Shown piece after piece: positions 18,286 to 27,688 of a DNA stretch of 60,205 nt. How positions within the stretch are numbered: position 1 is the stretch's first letter; each line of letters begins with the position of its first letter. The stretch spans positions 1 to 60,205 of the forward strand of contig DUQK01000010.1 of NCBI GenBank assembly GCA_012837835.1, given 5' to 3'. Made by a program: the position numbers and the translations under genes. The DNA is from Christensenellaceae bacterium (lineage in GTDB: Bacteria > Bacillota > Clostridia > Christensenellales > Aristaeellaceae). The notes beneath the pieces are model-generated. The model saw only the letters and a list, made by a program, of their open reading frames with translations. It had not been told where the DNA came from and did not search any database.

Positions 18286-19476
18286 ATGGAAATTAAATCT
18301 AATATATTTTATTGCGGGGTACAGAACCCTAAGCTGCGTGTCTTTGATATAATAATGGAAACGCCCTACGGCACTAGCTATAATGCCTATGTGGTAAAGG
18401 GGGCGGAAGAAACAGCACTAATTGAAACCGTTAAAGATTCATATTGGGAGGAGTATTATAATAAGGTAAATATTATTACTCCAATAGATAAAGTAAAGTA
18501 CCTTATAGTAAACCACACCGAACCGGATCATGCGGGCTCTATAGCATCTCTGCTTGATGTAAATCCTGATATTACTATCGTAGGTACTAGCAGCGCACTT
18601 CAGTTTTTAACTTATATAGTAAACAAGCCTTTTAACAAAATGGTAGTTAAAAAGGGTGATGTGCTTGATCTTGGCGGCAGGAAATTATATTTCTATCCTA
18701 TGCCAAATCTGCACTGGCCTGATACTATGTTCACCTACGATGAAAATGAAAATGCACTTTTTTCCTGCGATTGCTTTGGCGCTCATTTTTCATATGAACC
18801 TGTGCTCATGAGTAAAATGGATGATCATGACGATTATAATATAGCACTTCGCCAATATTTTGTGGATATACTAAGCCCATATATGCATCCTTTTGTGGTT
18901 AATGCCATAGAATTTGCAGTGGAACTGAAGCCGGATATCATATGCACGGGGCATGGTCCCGTTCTTGATACCAATATATCTTATGTGCTTGAAAAATACA
19001 CGCAGTGGTGTGCAACAGAGCCGGCGGATAAAAAACAAGTGGTTATAGCATACGTTAGCGCATATGGTTATACTAGGGAAATTGCAAATACAATCTATGA
19101 AAGGCTAAACAGCAAGGGCGATATAAATGTAAATCTTTTTGAAGTCAATGCTGATAACAAGCAGGACACAATAGATGCAATTCTTAGGTCAGACGGCTTT
19201 TTACTTGGCACACCTACTATTTTGGGTGACGCACTATCACCCATAGCGGAAATAAGTTATTCCGTACACCCGCCTATGGTAAAAGGGAAGATTGCTTCTG
19301 CATTCGGTTCCTATGGCTGGAGCGGTGAAGGCGTTCCCAATATGATGGCAAGGTTAGAGCAACTTAAAATTAAAACTGTTGAAGGTCTTAGAATACGCTT
19401 TAAACCCTCAGATGAAGATTTATTAAAAGCAGTTGACCTTGCCGAGCGTTTCGCGCAAGCTTTATACGATAATTAA
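18286..19476 (+). CDS. A-type flavoprotein (flavodiiron protein, FprA-like)
   Basis: A 396-residue flavodiiron protein that reduces O2 (or NO) to protect anaerobes. The N-terminal metallo-beta-lactamase-like diiron domain carries the ligand set: NHTEPDHAGS (HxExDH) near residue 80, HWPDTM, SCDCFGAHF and CTGHGP. The C-terminal flavodoxin domain begins at about 250 with AYVSAYGYTREIA, the FMN phosphate loop. The start is the ATG after GAAAGGA; an upstream in-frame TTG is inside that site. The presence of this protein supports an anaerobic lifestyle. Confidence 0.94.
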   Translation: MEIKSNIFYCGVQNPKLRVFDIIMETPYGTSYNAYVVKGAEETALIETVKDSYWEEYYNKVNIITPIDKVKYLIVNHTEPDHAGSIASLLDVNPDITIVGTSSALQFLTYIVNKPFNKMVVKKGDVLDLGGRKLYFYPMPNLHWPDTMFTYDENENALFSCDCFGAHFSYEPVLMSKMDDHDDYNIALRQYFVDILSPYMHPFVVNAIEFAVELKPDIICTGHGPVLDTNISYVLEKYTQWCATEPADKKQVVIAYVSAYGYTREIANTIYERLNSKGDINVNLFEVNADNKQDTIDAILRSDGFLLGTPTILGDALSPIAEISYSVHPPMVKGKIASAFGSYGWSGEGVPNMMARLEQLKIKTVEGLRIRFKPSDEDLLKAVDLAERFAQALYDN

Positions 19477-19485
19477 GGTGTAAAA

Positions 19486-20109
19486 ATGAAAGATAATCGA
19501 TTAAAATGTGAAAACTTTCCTTTTTCCGGTTTTCCCACTGCTGATAATGAAAAATGGTCAAAGGTTCAACAGGTTTCACTGGTAGATGTAGAAACGGGTG
19601 AGCGTCCCTTTCTTTCCACAAACTTTACTACCTTTCGCTCTGATGAGCAAGAGCGCATATTCTTTAAGTTTTCTGGTGAAGATGATGTAATACGCTCTTA
19701 CTTTCGTTTAAAAGATGAACCTATTTATCGTGCGGATGTATTTGAGCTTTATATATCCGATACTAATGATTTAAATAACTATATAGAGCTTGAGGTAAGC
19801 CCCCATAATGTACAGTTTGATGCTCGTATCACATATGATAAGCATGGAAAAAGGCGGCTTGATATGTCCTATGATATAGAAGGCTGGAAAACCAGAACAG
19901 TATTCAATAGTAAAAAAAGTCATATTACATCTGTGTGGTCTATCCCGTATAGTGCCTTTATATCACCGCCTAAGGCAGGGTCATATTGGCGTTTTAATAT
20001 ATTCAGAATAGACCATAGTGACAGGGGAGTTTCTTATCAGGCGTGGCAAAAAACAGGAGAGATAAACTTTCACGTTCCAAGTGCATTTGGTTATTTAGAT
20101 TTTGTGTAA
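19486..20109 (+). CDS. CBM9-like carbohydrate-binding protein
   Basis: A 207-residue protein resembling the family 9-like carbohydrate-binding module that occurs as a stand-alone protein in Firmicutes. Its features are the beta-sandwich pattern FKFSGEDDVIRSYFRLKDEPIYRADVFELYIS and a C-terminal aromatic strand YWRFNIFRIDHS. There is no signal peptide, so a cytoplasmic location is likely, which makes true polysaccharide binding doubtful. It sits nine bases after the flavoprotein gene and overlaps the next gene if that one starts at its TTG. Confidence 0.65.
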   Translation: MKDNRLKCENFPFSGFPTADNEKWSKVQQVSLVDVETGERPFLSTNFTTFRSDEQERIFFKFSGEDDVIRSYFRLKDEPIYRADVFELYISDTNDLNNYIELEVSPHNVQFDARITYDKHGKRRLDMSYDIEGWKTRTVFNSKKSHITSVWSIPYSAFISPPKAGSYWRFNIFRIDHSDRGVSYQAWQKTGEINFHVPSAFGYLDFV

Positions 20110-21331
20110 TTATACAGACAACCTTGCTTATCTTGTAAACACATCGAAAATGTTAAGTTCTATGGCTGTTGCCTATGGGAACAACCAAGAATTTGAGTGC
20201 AGTTATATTGGTAACCAAAAAGAAGTTTTTGAGCAAGACCAGAAGTTTGTAGAAAATACTATACCGCTTAAAGAAGAGAGCATATTTGATGTAGCCTCTT
20301 TAACAAAGTTGTTTACCTGTGTTGCAGTGCTAATGCTTATTGAAAAGCGCAAGATAAAAATGACCGATACAATATCTGTGCTTGATAAAAGGTTTTCAAA
20401 GCTGCATGGCGTTAGTATATACGATGTGCTTACTTATAGAGTTAATCTCAAAAGTCCTGAGAGAATAGCGGAACAACATAGTTATAATGACGCATTAAAA
20501 CAAGTGTTCAGCATATTTTCTTCTAAAGAAAAACCCGAAAAATTGTATTCTGACATGCATGCATTGGTGCTAAAATACATAGTTGAATCTGTTACAAATA
20601 CCGGCTTTGATGATTTTTTAAGGGATAATATATTTATCCCTCTAAACATGAAAACAACATATGGTAATGTTCCAACAGATAAGCTTAATAGCTGTGTGTG
20701 CTATAATTATGAGCATAAAATTATAAACGGCAAATACATAATAGACAAAAATGTAAAGCATGGCATGCCACATGACCCAAAAGCCCGTATATTAAGAAGT
20801 CAATCAAGTATAATTTCCGGGCATGCTGGTATATTTTCTACACTTTCTGACATGGTAAAGTTCTGCCAAGGTTTGCTTAGTGGAAAGTTTATATCTTACA
20901 GAACTCTTTCAATGATAGGCGTAAATCAATCAGGGTATTTAAAGCCCAGCGGTGAATACCAGCAATATATGGGGCTTATATGCTTTTCAAAAAGCGTAGT
21001 AAAGCGTTTTAGCGAGGTGCCAGAGTGGATGGGGCAGAAAGCATTTGCTTTAAGCGGTTACACTGGATGTCACCTAGCAATAGACCCAGAAAGTGGTATT
21101 TTTGAAGTTATGCTTGGAAATCGCTGCCATAATAGGTTATCATTAATACACCCGATAGAAGATTTGACGTCATATAATATAAATCTTGATGGTAGTGGCG
21201 CTGTTATTTGGGAGGACGGAAGAGAAGTTGTATCAAGCTTTCAATATGTATATAATAAGGATGAATATTTACACAAACCGGTGTATGAAAGGCTAAAGAA
21301 AATACAGCTTATAGAGGGAGGTAAAAATTGA
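20102..21331 (+). CDS. Serine hydrolase of the beta-lactamase/PBP-like family
   Basis: A 409-residue class C-type serine hydrolase domain without signal peptide. The SxxK motif is SLTK (in FDVASLTKLFTCVAV, near residues 62-76). A Tyr-containing loop and a late SGHAG segment follow in family order. The start is uncertain: a TTG overlapping the previous stop lacks a good ribosome binding site, while the first ATG, at about residue 18, would cut the normal N-terminal helix. Substrate unknown; esterase or D-amino-acid peptidase activity is typical. A second protein of this family lies 3 kb downstream. Confidence 0.8.
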   Translation: MCNYTDNLAYLVNTSKMLSSMAVAYGNNQEFECSYIGNQKEVFEQDQKFVENTIPLKEESIFDVASLTKLFTCVAVLMLIEKRKIKMTDTISVLDKRFSKLHGVSIYDVLTYRVNLKSPERIAEQHSYNDALKQVFSIFSSKEKPEKLYSDMHALVLKYIVESVTNTGFDDFLRDNIFIPLNMKTTYGNVPTDKLNSCVCYNYEHKIINGKYIIDKNVKHGMPHDPKARILRSQSSIISGHAGIFSTLSDMVKFCQGLLSGKFISYRTLSMIGVNQSGYLKPSGEYQQYMGLICFSKSVVKRFSEVPEWMGQKAFALSGYTGCHLAIDPESGIFEVMLGNRCHNRLSLIHPIEDLTSYNINLDGSGAVIWEDGREVVSSFQYVYNKDEYLHKPVYERLKKIQLIEGGKN

Positions 21332-22497
21332 ACGAAGCATTAAAATGGGCAAAAGAAAATGAGGATTGGATAATAGATTTAAGGCGCACTTTTCACACCT
21401 ATCCTGAGCTTACAGGAAAGGAAATATCTACTAATAAGCGCATTAGGGAGTATCTTTTAAAATTATCAATCGATTTTTTAGCTCCGGAGGACAATATAAC
21501 CATTGCTAGGATTACTTCTGACGAAAAGAGCGGTTTTCATGCAGCTATAAGGGCGGATACAGATGCTCTGCCAATTGATGAAGGAACAAGTATTTCTTAC
21601 TCTTCAAAAAACCCGGGCGTTATGCATGCTTGTGGTCATGATGCACATATAGCTATGGGTTTAGCTGCTGCTAGGTTTTTTAAGGAGAACCCTCATACAT
21701 TTAAAGGAACAGTTTCAATCATATTTCAGCCTGCTGAAGAAGGTGGGGGAGGAGCGCAGGAGGTTATAGATACCGGAACGATTGACAGTGTTACTTCTTT
21801 TTTTGGTATTCATGTATGGCCGGATCTACCACTAGGAACAATAAGCGTAAGGAGCGGTCCGAACTGTGCCAGCACTGATGATTTTGAAGTCAAAATTAAG
21901 GGGCGTTCTGGCCATGCGGCGCATCCTGATAAAGGCGTAGATCCTATTCCTGTTGCTGCACAAATAATATCAGCATTTCAAAACATTGTAACAAGGAGGG
22001 TATCCCCGCTTGATTCCTGTATTATCAGCGTATGTAATATGCATTCCGGAAATAGCTGGAATATAATTGCGGATAGCGCATATATGCAGGGAACAATTCG
22101 AGCGTTTTCAGACGATGTACGCAATACAATTGTAGAGCATATGGATAAAATAGTATCTAATTACTGCGATGTTTATGGCTGCAAAGGGGAGTTAATTGTT
22201 AATGCAATAACGCCTGCTGTTATAAATGACGATGCGCTTACAAAAATAGGTGAGGAAGCCGTTTTTGTATCAGCAGGCGATGAGGCGCTCAGAGCTATCA
22301 CACCTGCCATGATAGGAGATGATTTTGCCCTATACAAAAATATCGCGCCAATTTGCTATGCTTTTTTAGGTGTATCTAGTGATGATTATGGCAATGTACC
22401 TTTGCATAACGAAAAATTTACAATGGATGAACGTGCGCTTGCAATAGGCGTATCATGGCTTGTAAATTGCGTTATATTATCCGCTAATAAGCATTGA
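21328..22497 (+). CDS. M20 family amidohydrolase
   Basis: A 389-residue metal-dependent amidohydrolase of the M20D (aminoacylase / IAA-amino acid hydrolase / HipO) group. The zinc-binding motif is HACGHDAHIAMG near residue 100, then AEEGGGGAQ with the catalytic Glu. The lid domain contains GRSGHAAHPDKG. The start is TTG, seven bases after GGGAGG and overlapping the serine hydrolase by four bases. Together with the two serine hydrolases it could process acylated amino acids or peptides, but this is inference. Confidence 0.9.
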   Translation: MNEALKWAKENEDWIIDLRRTFHTYPELTGKEISTNKRIREYLLKLSIDFLAPEDNITIARITSDEKSGFHAAIRADTDALPIDEGTSISYSSKNPGVMHACGHDAHIAMGLAAARFFKENPHTFKGTVSIIFQPAEEGGGGAQEVIDTGTIDSVTSFFGIHVWPDLPLGTISVRSGPNCASTDDFEVKIKGRSGHAAHPDKGVDPIPVAAQIISAFQNIVTRRVSPLDSCIISVCNMHSGNSWNIIADSAYMQGTIRAFSDDVRNTIVEHMDKIVSNYCDVYGCKGELIVNAITPAVINDDALTKIGEEAVFVSAGDEALRAITPAMIGDDFALYKNIAPICYAFLGVSSDDYGNVPLHNEKFTMDERALAIGVSWLVNCVILSANKH

Positions 22498-22514
22498 TAC
22501 AGGAGGAAAGACTT

Positions 22515-23672
22515 ATGAAAACAATGGTATTTGGAAAAACCGGTGAAACGGTATCGCGCCTTGGTTTTGGTACTATGCGTTTGCCACTGCTTAAATCAAA
22601 GGATGGTGAAAAATCTAAGGTAGATGAACAGCAGGCAATAGAAATGATTAGAAGCAGCATAGACGGTGGTCTATCTTATGTTGATACTGCCTATATATAC
22701 CATGATGAGGAAAGTGAAGTAATTACCGGAAAGGCGCTGAAAGACGGTTACAGGGACAAGGTGCTTCTTACAACTAAGCTTCCGGTATGGCTTGTTGAAA
22801 GTGAAAAGCAGATGGATGAACTTTTGGACGAACAACTTAAAAAACTAGATGTGTCTTATGTTGATTTTTATTTGTTACACTCGTTAGATATAGACTCATA
22901 TCATAAAATACGTTCGCTAAACTATAAGTCTTTTTTTGAGCGCGCAATGAAAGATGGCAGAATACGCTTTCCGGGCTTTTCTTTCCACGATGATTATAAT
23001 GCCTTTATCGAAATTATTGATGATTTTGATTGGTATATGGCTCAAATACAGTTTAATTATCTAGATGACCAATATCAGGCAACGGTAGAGGGGCTAAAAT
23101 ATGCAGGTCAAAAGAAAATACCGGTTGTTGTTATGGAGCCTTTAAGGGGCGGCGCGCTTGCAAACCCGCCAAATGCAATAATAGATATGATTGAATCGCA
23201 TCCGAGGGGATATTCTCCGGTTGAATGGGCGTTCCGTTATGTTGCGGATTTTCCTGAGGTTACATGTATTTTAAGCGGCATGAGCAACCAAGCGCAGGTT
23301 GATGATAATATGCGTATATTTGCTTCACTTGAGTCAAATAATTTAAGTGATGAAGATAAAAAATTTATATCCAAGCTAAAGGAGGCATACGAGAAACGTA
23401 TTGCTGTGCCATGTACTGATTGTAAGTATTGCCAGCCGTGTCCGCAGGGTGTAAATATACCTAGGATATTCAACATATATAACGATACCTACCGCTTTGA
23501 TGATATCGACCGCCTTGTAAATAGATATAAGGCAGTTATAAAGGATAAGCAGGATGCTTCATATTGCGTTGACTGCGGAGCCTGTGAATCAGTATGCCCG
23601 CAGGGAATCGGCGTAATTGAAATATTAAAAACTATAGACTCTAAGGCAACTAAAACACAAAATGCAGGCTAA
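22515..23672 (+). CDS. Aldo/keto reductase with C-terminal ferredoxin domain
   Basis: A 385-residue protein. Residues 1-280 form the aldo/keto reductase barrel with YVDTAYIYHDEESE (catalytic Tyr region) and LLTTKLP (catalytic Lys). The C-terminal 90 residues hold two 4Fe-4S-type cysteine sets (CTDCKYCQPCPQG and CVDCGACESVCPQG). Such fused forms are common in Clostridia and probably take electrons from ferredoxin-like clusters. The start is the ATG after AGGAGGAAAG; a TTG upstream is part of the M20 gene end. Confidence 0.92.
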   Translation: MKTMVFGKTGETVSRLGFGTMRLPLLKSKDGEKSKVDEQQAIEMIRSSIDGGLSYVDTAYIYHDEESEVITGKALKDGYRDKVLLTTKLPVWLVESEKQMDELLDEQLKKLDVSYVDFYLLHSLDIDSYHKIRSLNYKSFFERAMKDGRIRFPGFSFHDDYNAFIEIIDDFDWYMAQIQFNYLDDQYQATVEGLKYAGQKKIPVVVMEPLRGGALANPPNAIIDMIESHPRGYSPVEWAFRYVADFPEVTCILSGMSNQAQVDDNMRIFASLESNNLSDEDKKFISKLKEAYEKRIAVPCTDCKYCQPCPQGVNIPRIFNIYNDTYRFDDIDRLVNRYKAVIKDKQDASYCVDCGACESVCPQGIGVIEILKTIDSKATKTQNAG

Positions 23673-24540
23673 TATATACGGTATACTGATAGCTGCATCA
23701 ATAGGTATCGGAGTTATCCTATGCGTTAGGGAAGAAAAAGAAAGGAAGCTTCCTAAAGATACAGCTATTGATATGGCGCTGTATGCAGTACCTTCAGCCG
23801 TTATAGGTGCTAGGCTTTACTATGTTGCTTTTGCATGGGATAGCTTTAAGAATAATTTAGTTAGCATACTTTATGTTTGGGAAGGTGGTCTTGCTATATA
23901 TGGCGCAGTTATTGGCGGATTGCTAGGTTTAGTACTTCTTTCAAAAAAGAAAAAGATTTCATTACCCATACTTACTGATATGGTTGTACCTAGTCTAATT
24001 TTAGGGCAGACGATAGGTAGGTGGGGTAATTTTTTCAATAAAGAAGCTCATGGGGGTATAGTAAAGCAGCCATTTCTCCGGTTTTTTCCCGTGTCTGTAC
24101 AAATTGACGGAAATTGGTATTATGCGACATTTTTCTATGAATCAGTATGGAATTTTATCGGCTTTCTATTTCTATATAACAATCGAAAGAACATGAGAGA
24201 ATACAAAGGCGTGCTTACACTATGGTATTTTGCTTGGTATTCGCTTGGTAGAATGGTAATAGAGATGCTTAGAACCGACAGTCTAATGCTTGGCAGCTTA
24301 AGGATTTCACAGGTTTTGAGCCTGCTTCTTTTCATGGTTTCTATTTTGATTTTGACAAGAAAATTTCATACAAATAAAATTTATTTTTTACTTGCTATAG
24401 GTAGTATAATTAGCATTGTTGCAATGGCGTACGAAAACATAGCTCTACTTTTAATTGCCGCTATAATTTTATTTGCGGTAGGTGTAATAGTATATAAAGG
24501 ATTTAAAGGAAAAGAAAATGGACAAACAATGGCTATATAA
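23662..24540 (+). CDS. lgt: Prolipoprotein diacylglyceryl transferase
   Basis: This 292-residue polytopic membrane enzyme moves diacylglycerol to the lipobox cysteine of prolipoproteins. The Lgt signatures are IGARLYYV near residue 50, WEGGLAIYGAVIGG near 75 and GQTIGRWGNFFNKEAHGG near 115-133. It has about seven membrane segments. The start overlaps the end of the aldo/keto reductase gene. Its presence shows that lipoproteins are made, although neither ABC binding protein in the window has a lipobox. Confidence 0.93.
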   Translation: MQANIYGILIAASIGIGVILCVREEKERKLPKDTAIDMALYAVPSAVIGARLYYVAFAWDSFKNNLVSILYVWEGGLAIYGAVIGGLLGLVLLSKKKKISLPILTDMVVPSLILGQTIGRWGNFFNKEAHGGIVKQPFLRFFPVSVQIDGNWYYATFFYESVWNFIGFLFLYNNRKNMREYKGVLTLWYFAWYSLGRMVIEMLRTDSLMLGSLRISQVLSLLLFMVSILILTRKFHTNKIYFLLAIGSIISIVAMAYENIALLLIAAIILFAVGVIVYKGFKGKENGQTMAI

Positions 24541-25669
24541 TTTTGCTGCGAGAGTATTACCAAAGCCCAACAGGAAGGAAAGCTCGCTTTCAGCGTTTTC
24601 AGGACCTTCTGCAAAGCGCAGTGCTTTTTTAGAAATTTGCACGAATGTTTTACATAAGCATAGGTGTGTTGGTGCTAGCATAACATTTTTTAATTTGGAT
24701 GGTTTAATGTCTAGGGTTTTATATGGGCTTGCAGCACCGGATACACCTATAAACGATGATACGTATTTTAGGGTCGCTTCTGTAAGTAAGCTTATAACCG
24801 CACTATGCGTAATGAAGCTGGAGGAAAATTCTGCTATATCAATATACGATGATATTCACGATTATCTTCCATATAAGCTAAGGGAACAACCTATTAGCCT
24901 AAAGCAGTTGATGACACATACTGCAGGTCTGCATGATGGGGATAGTTATAATAGGCTGTTAGGCACTGGCGTGCCAGTTACAGAGCTTATTAACAGCGAT
25001 AACGTGCTTCCAAGCGCAGATAAATATGACTGGGAATATTCAAACTTCGGAGCAGGTCAAGTAGCGTGTGTGTTGGAATCTATGTTTAATAAATCATTTG
25101 AAACAATAATGCAGGAGTATTTATTTGAGCCGCTTAATATAAGCGCGAGTTTTTATCCACAGCATATAGGTAAGAACATAGCAAACTCTTATAATGCACT
25201 TCCCTTTAGAAAACAGCCAGAGCTTGATGCGAAACTCAGGGTATCAAGGAGCGATAAAGGCTGGGATAAGGTAGAGCAATTGCAGCATTATACTCTATCT
25301 CAGGGGAATTGCTTTATAAACGCAGACGGTCTTATTAAAATAGGGAATGCATTTTTAGAGCAGGGTTATTTAGGCTCTGATACTTTAAAACGCATGCGAA
25401 CGCCATATGCAATCTTTGGCAAGGCGGATTATAGGTTAAAGCAAGGTATAGGCAACTTTATTATTGAGGATGATACTATAGCCAAATATCCTCTTTACGG
25501 TCATCAAGGCTATGCTTACGGTTCTATTTTTGGTTTGTATATAGATACTGTGCATAATGACGGCATGGCGTTTTGTTCATCAGGTTGTTCACTAGCTAGG
25601 AAATATGTAATGGCTGATATAAACCTTGATATTATGAAAATATGGCAAAATAGAGAACTATGGAAGTAA
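24518..25669 (+). CDS. Serine hydrolase of the beta-lactamase/PBP-like family
   Basis: A 383-residue cytoplasmic-looking class C-type hydrolase. SxxK is SVSK in YFRVASVSKLITAL near residues 83-96, and YSN (in WEYSNFGAG) matches the second catalytic motif. GHQGYAYGSIFG near the end matches the third. It overlaps lgt by 23 bases, with GGAAAAG before its ATG. It is paralogous in type to the hydrolase at 20102, but the sequences differ clearly. Confidence 0.85.
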   Translation: MDKQWLYNFAARVLPKPNRKESSLSAFSGPSAKRSAFLEICTNVLHKHRCVGASITFFNLDGLMSRVLYGLAAPDTPINDDTYFRVASVSKLITALCVMKLEENSAISIYDDIHDYLPYKLREQPISLKQLMTHTAGLHDGDSYNRLLGTGVPVTELINSDNVLPSADKYDWEYSNFGAGQVACVLESMFNKSFETIMQEYLFEPLNISASFYPQHIGKNIANSYNALPFRKQPELDAKLRVSRSDKGWDKVEQLQHYTLSQGNCFINADGLIKIGNAFLEQGYLGSDTLKRMRTPYAIFGKADYRLKQGIGNFIIEDDTIAKYPLYGHQGYAYGSIFGLYIDTVHNDGMAFCSSGCSLARKYVMADINLDIMKIWQNRELWK

Positions 25670-26286
25670 TTACCTCAATTAAAAAACAAAGAGGCGGATA
25701 CTATAATATTGAGTTTGAAAATGGAGAAACCATTAGATTGCCTCTGCCGCTTCTAAAAGCTTTCCCGCTTAAAATGGGGGATAGCATAGATATAGAGCAG
25801 TATTTTGAAAACCATAGCAAGGTAGCCTTAAAGTTTGCTGCGCAAAGGGCGGCATTTCTGCTAACAAAGAGAGATTACACAGAAAAAGAGATGTACAGGA
25901 AATTAAAAGATGTGGGTTATGCCGATAATATAATAAAACAACTATTGAAATTTCTTATTGAGAGGAATTTTATTGACGATACTAGGTATACGAAAAATTA
26001 TATACTTAGGCGAATGAAAAAAGTAAGCAGCTATAAGATAATGCAGGAACTTATGCGTAAAGGTGTAAGTCAAACAACTATTAAAGAAGAGCTTGAACGA
26101 AATATAAACCATAGTGATACAATCACTCTTGCTATAAGCGCAGCTGAAAAATATTTAAAAAGCAGAATGAATTTAGAACTGTCCAAAAGGTATAAGAATA
26201 CAATAGCGATGTTAGTGCGCAAAGGATTTAGCTTCGAAATAGCAAAAGAAGCTTACGAAGCAGCAGAATCAAAATTAGAAAGCTGA
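25660..26286 (+). CDS. recX: Regulatory protein RecX
   Basis: A 208-residue three-helix-repeat protein that modulates RecA. It shows the RecX pattern AAFLLTKRDYTEKEMYRKLKDVGY, FLIERNFIDDTRYTKNYI and ISAAEKYLKS...LVRKGFSFEIAKEA. It overlaps the serine hydrolase by 10 bases and converges on tcdA with a 34-base overlap of the two coding ends. Confidence 0.9.
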   Translation: MEVITSIKKQRGGYYNIEFENGETIRLPLPLLKAFPLKMGDSIDIEQYFENHSKVALKFAAQRAAFLLTKRDYTEKEMYRKLKDVGYADNIIKQLLKFLIERNFIDDTRYTKNYILRRMKKVSSYKIMQELMRKGVSQTTIKEELERNINHSDTITLAISAAEKYLKSRMNLELSKRYKNTIAMLVRKGFSFEIAKEAYEAAESKLES

Positions 26287-26969
26287 AGTAGCGCTCGTCC
26301 TGCAAGCATAAGCCCAGCGATAGGCGGTATATAAGATGTGCTTCCGGGCACTTTTTTATTATCTTCATCAATAGCCAAAGTACCTTTTCTTTCTTCTGGC
26401 GAATATAATACCGTAAGGTGTTCTATGTCTGCTTTTTTGTATTTTTGTCTCATAGTACGGCATAGAGGGCAGGTATTTGTACTATAAATATCGGAAAAAC
26501 AAAACATACTTGGGTCTGTTTTATTACCGGTTCCCATACAAGCATACATGGGTATGTTTTCTTCCTGTGCCAACTTTGCTAGAATAACCTTGGCATCAGT
26601 ATCATCTATTGCATCTATAATCAAATCGCACTTTTTTTGTCTTATTATTTCGATTGTTTTGATTGATACGAATATTGGTAGAATATCAATACATATATCA
26701 GGGCGTATATCTTTAAGTCTTTTTTCGGCGGCATATACTTTTTTTATACCTATAGTAGAATGCAGAGCAAAAAGCTGCCTATTTATATTGCTTACTTTAA
26801 TTATATCATCATCAATCAGTATGAGTTTGCCTACTCCACCCCTCGCGAGTGCTTCAGCGCAGGCGGAACCCACGCCCCCTATACCTACAACCATTACCGT
26901 TTTTGTTTTGAGCATATTTAAGCCTTTTTGACCAACTATCGGAGTAAGTCTAGAAAATTGAGTTTCCAT
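26253..26969 (-). CDS. tcdA: tRNA threonylcarbamoyladenosine dehydratase
   Basis: A 238-residue ThiF/E1-like enzyme that cyclises t6A37 of tRNAs with ATP. VVGIGGVGSACAEALARGG near residues 27-45 is the nucleotide motif, and LILIDDDIIKVSNINRQ follows. The CPLCR segment near 168 marks the family's cysteine region. MoeB/ThiF relatives have the same fold, but the length and lack of an E1-type linked substrate gene favour TcdA. It overlaps the comF gene start region by 34 bases. Confidence 0.88.
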   Translation of the reverse strand: METQFSRLTPIVGQKGLNMLKTKTVMVVGIGGVGSACAEALARGGVGKLILIDDDIIKVSNINRQLFALHSTIGIKKVYAAEKRLKDIRPDICIDILPIFVSIKTIEIIRQKKCDLIIDAIDDTDAKVILAKLAQEENIPMYACMGTGNKTDPSMFCFSDIYSTNTCPLCRTMRQKYKKADIEHLTVLYSPEERKGTLAIDEDNKKVPGSTSYIPPIAGLMLAGRALLQLSNFDSAAS

Positions 26970-27688
26970 TTTTTATCATCTCCCCGTGGTGGCGCTACTG
27001 CACCTGTAAGAAGCGCCACCTCAGAAGCGCCGTTTTCTATAAGTTTTTTAGCACAAGCCCTTGCGGTGGAGCCAGTTGTGCGTACATCATCTACCAGTAA
27101 TATTTTTTTGCCTTTTACATCAGCATTAATGCTGAAAGCATTTTCTACATTTTCTTTGCGATGTTCTATTATCCTCATAGATGATTGCCTTCGTGTATTC
27201 TTTGTTCTAATTAACGCGTTAACAACTGAAATATTGCTTTTTTTAGAAACTAACCATGCCAATACTTCCGCTTGATTATAGCCCCTTTCCTGCAAGCGCC
27301 TAGCGTGCAAAGGAACAGGCACTATAGCATCAAAATTTGAACCCTTAATACATTCATACATTGCATCCGCCAGTGGTTTTGCAGCATCTTCAATGGAGTT
27401 AAATTTAAGTTGAACAATAAGTTTTTGAACTATTCCGTGGTAGTGGTAGGGGGCGTATGCTGCACTAAGGTTTAACATTCCACCTTCAATACAGTAATCA
27501 CAGGGGCTGCTTTGTGCCTTGGGTGAAAGGCAATTTGGACAGACATTTTCTGATAGCTTCATGTCTTCAAGCTCCTGTACGCATTTTTCGCATAGTGCAG
27601 CACCCATAATTATCTTACGAGGCTCTTCGCAACCTAAGCATAAAACCGGTGGAAGCAGTAAATCAATAATTCTATTCAGCATTTGCAA
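26936..27688 (-). CDS. comF: ComF family protein
   Basis: A 250-residue phosphoribosyltransferase-like protein linked to DNA uptake and recombination. The N-terminal four-cysteine zinc module (CLGCEEP, CEKC, CPNC, CDYC within residues 17-68) precedes a PRTase fold, with VPVPLHARRLQERGYNQAE and the PRPP-like loop ILLVDDVRTTGSTA. Its start lies inside the end of recD2, matching the frequent recD2-comF pairing. Confidence 0.9.
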   Translation of the reverse strand: MQMLNRIIDLLLPPVLCLGCEEPRKIIMGAALCEKCVQELEDMKLSENVCPNCLSPKAQSSPCDYCIEGGMLNLSAAYAPYHYHGIVQKLIVQLKFNSIEDAAKPLADAMYECIKGSNFDAIVPVPLHARRLQERGYNQAEVLAWLVSKKSNISVVNALIRTKNTRRQSSMRIIEHRKENVENAFSINADVKGKKILLVDDVRTTGSTARACAKKLIENGASEVALLTGAVAPPRGDDKKWKLNFLDLLR

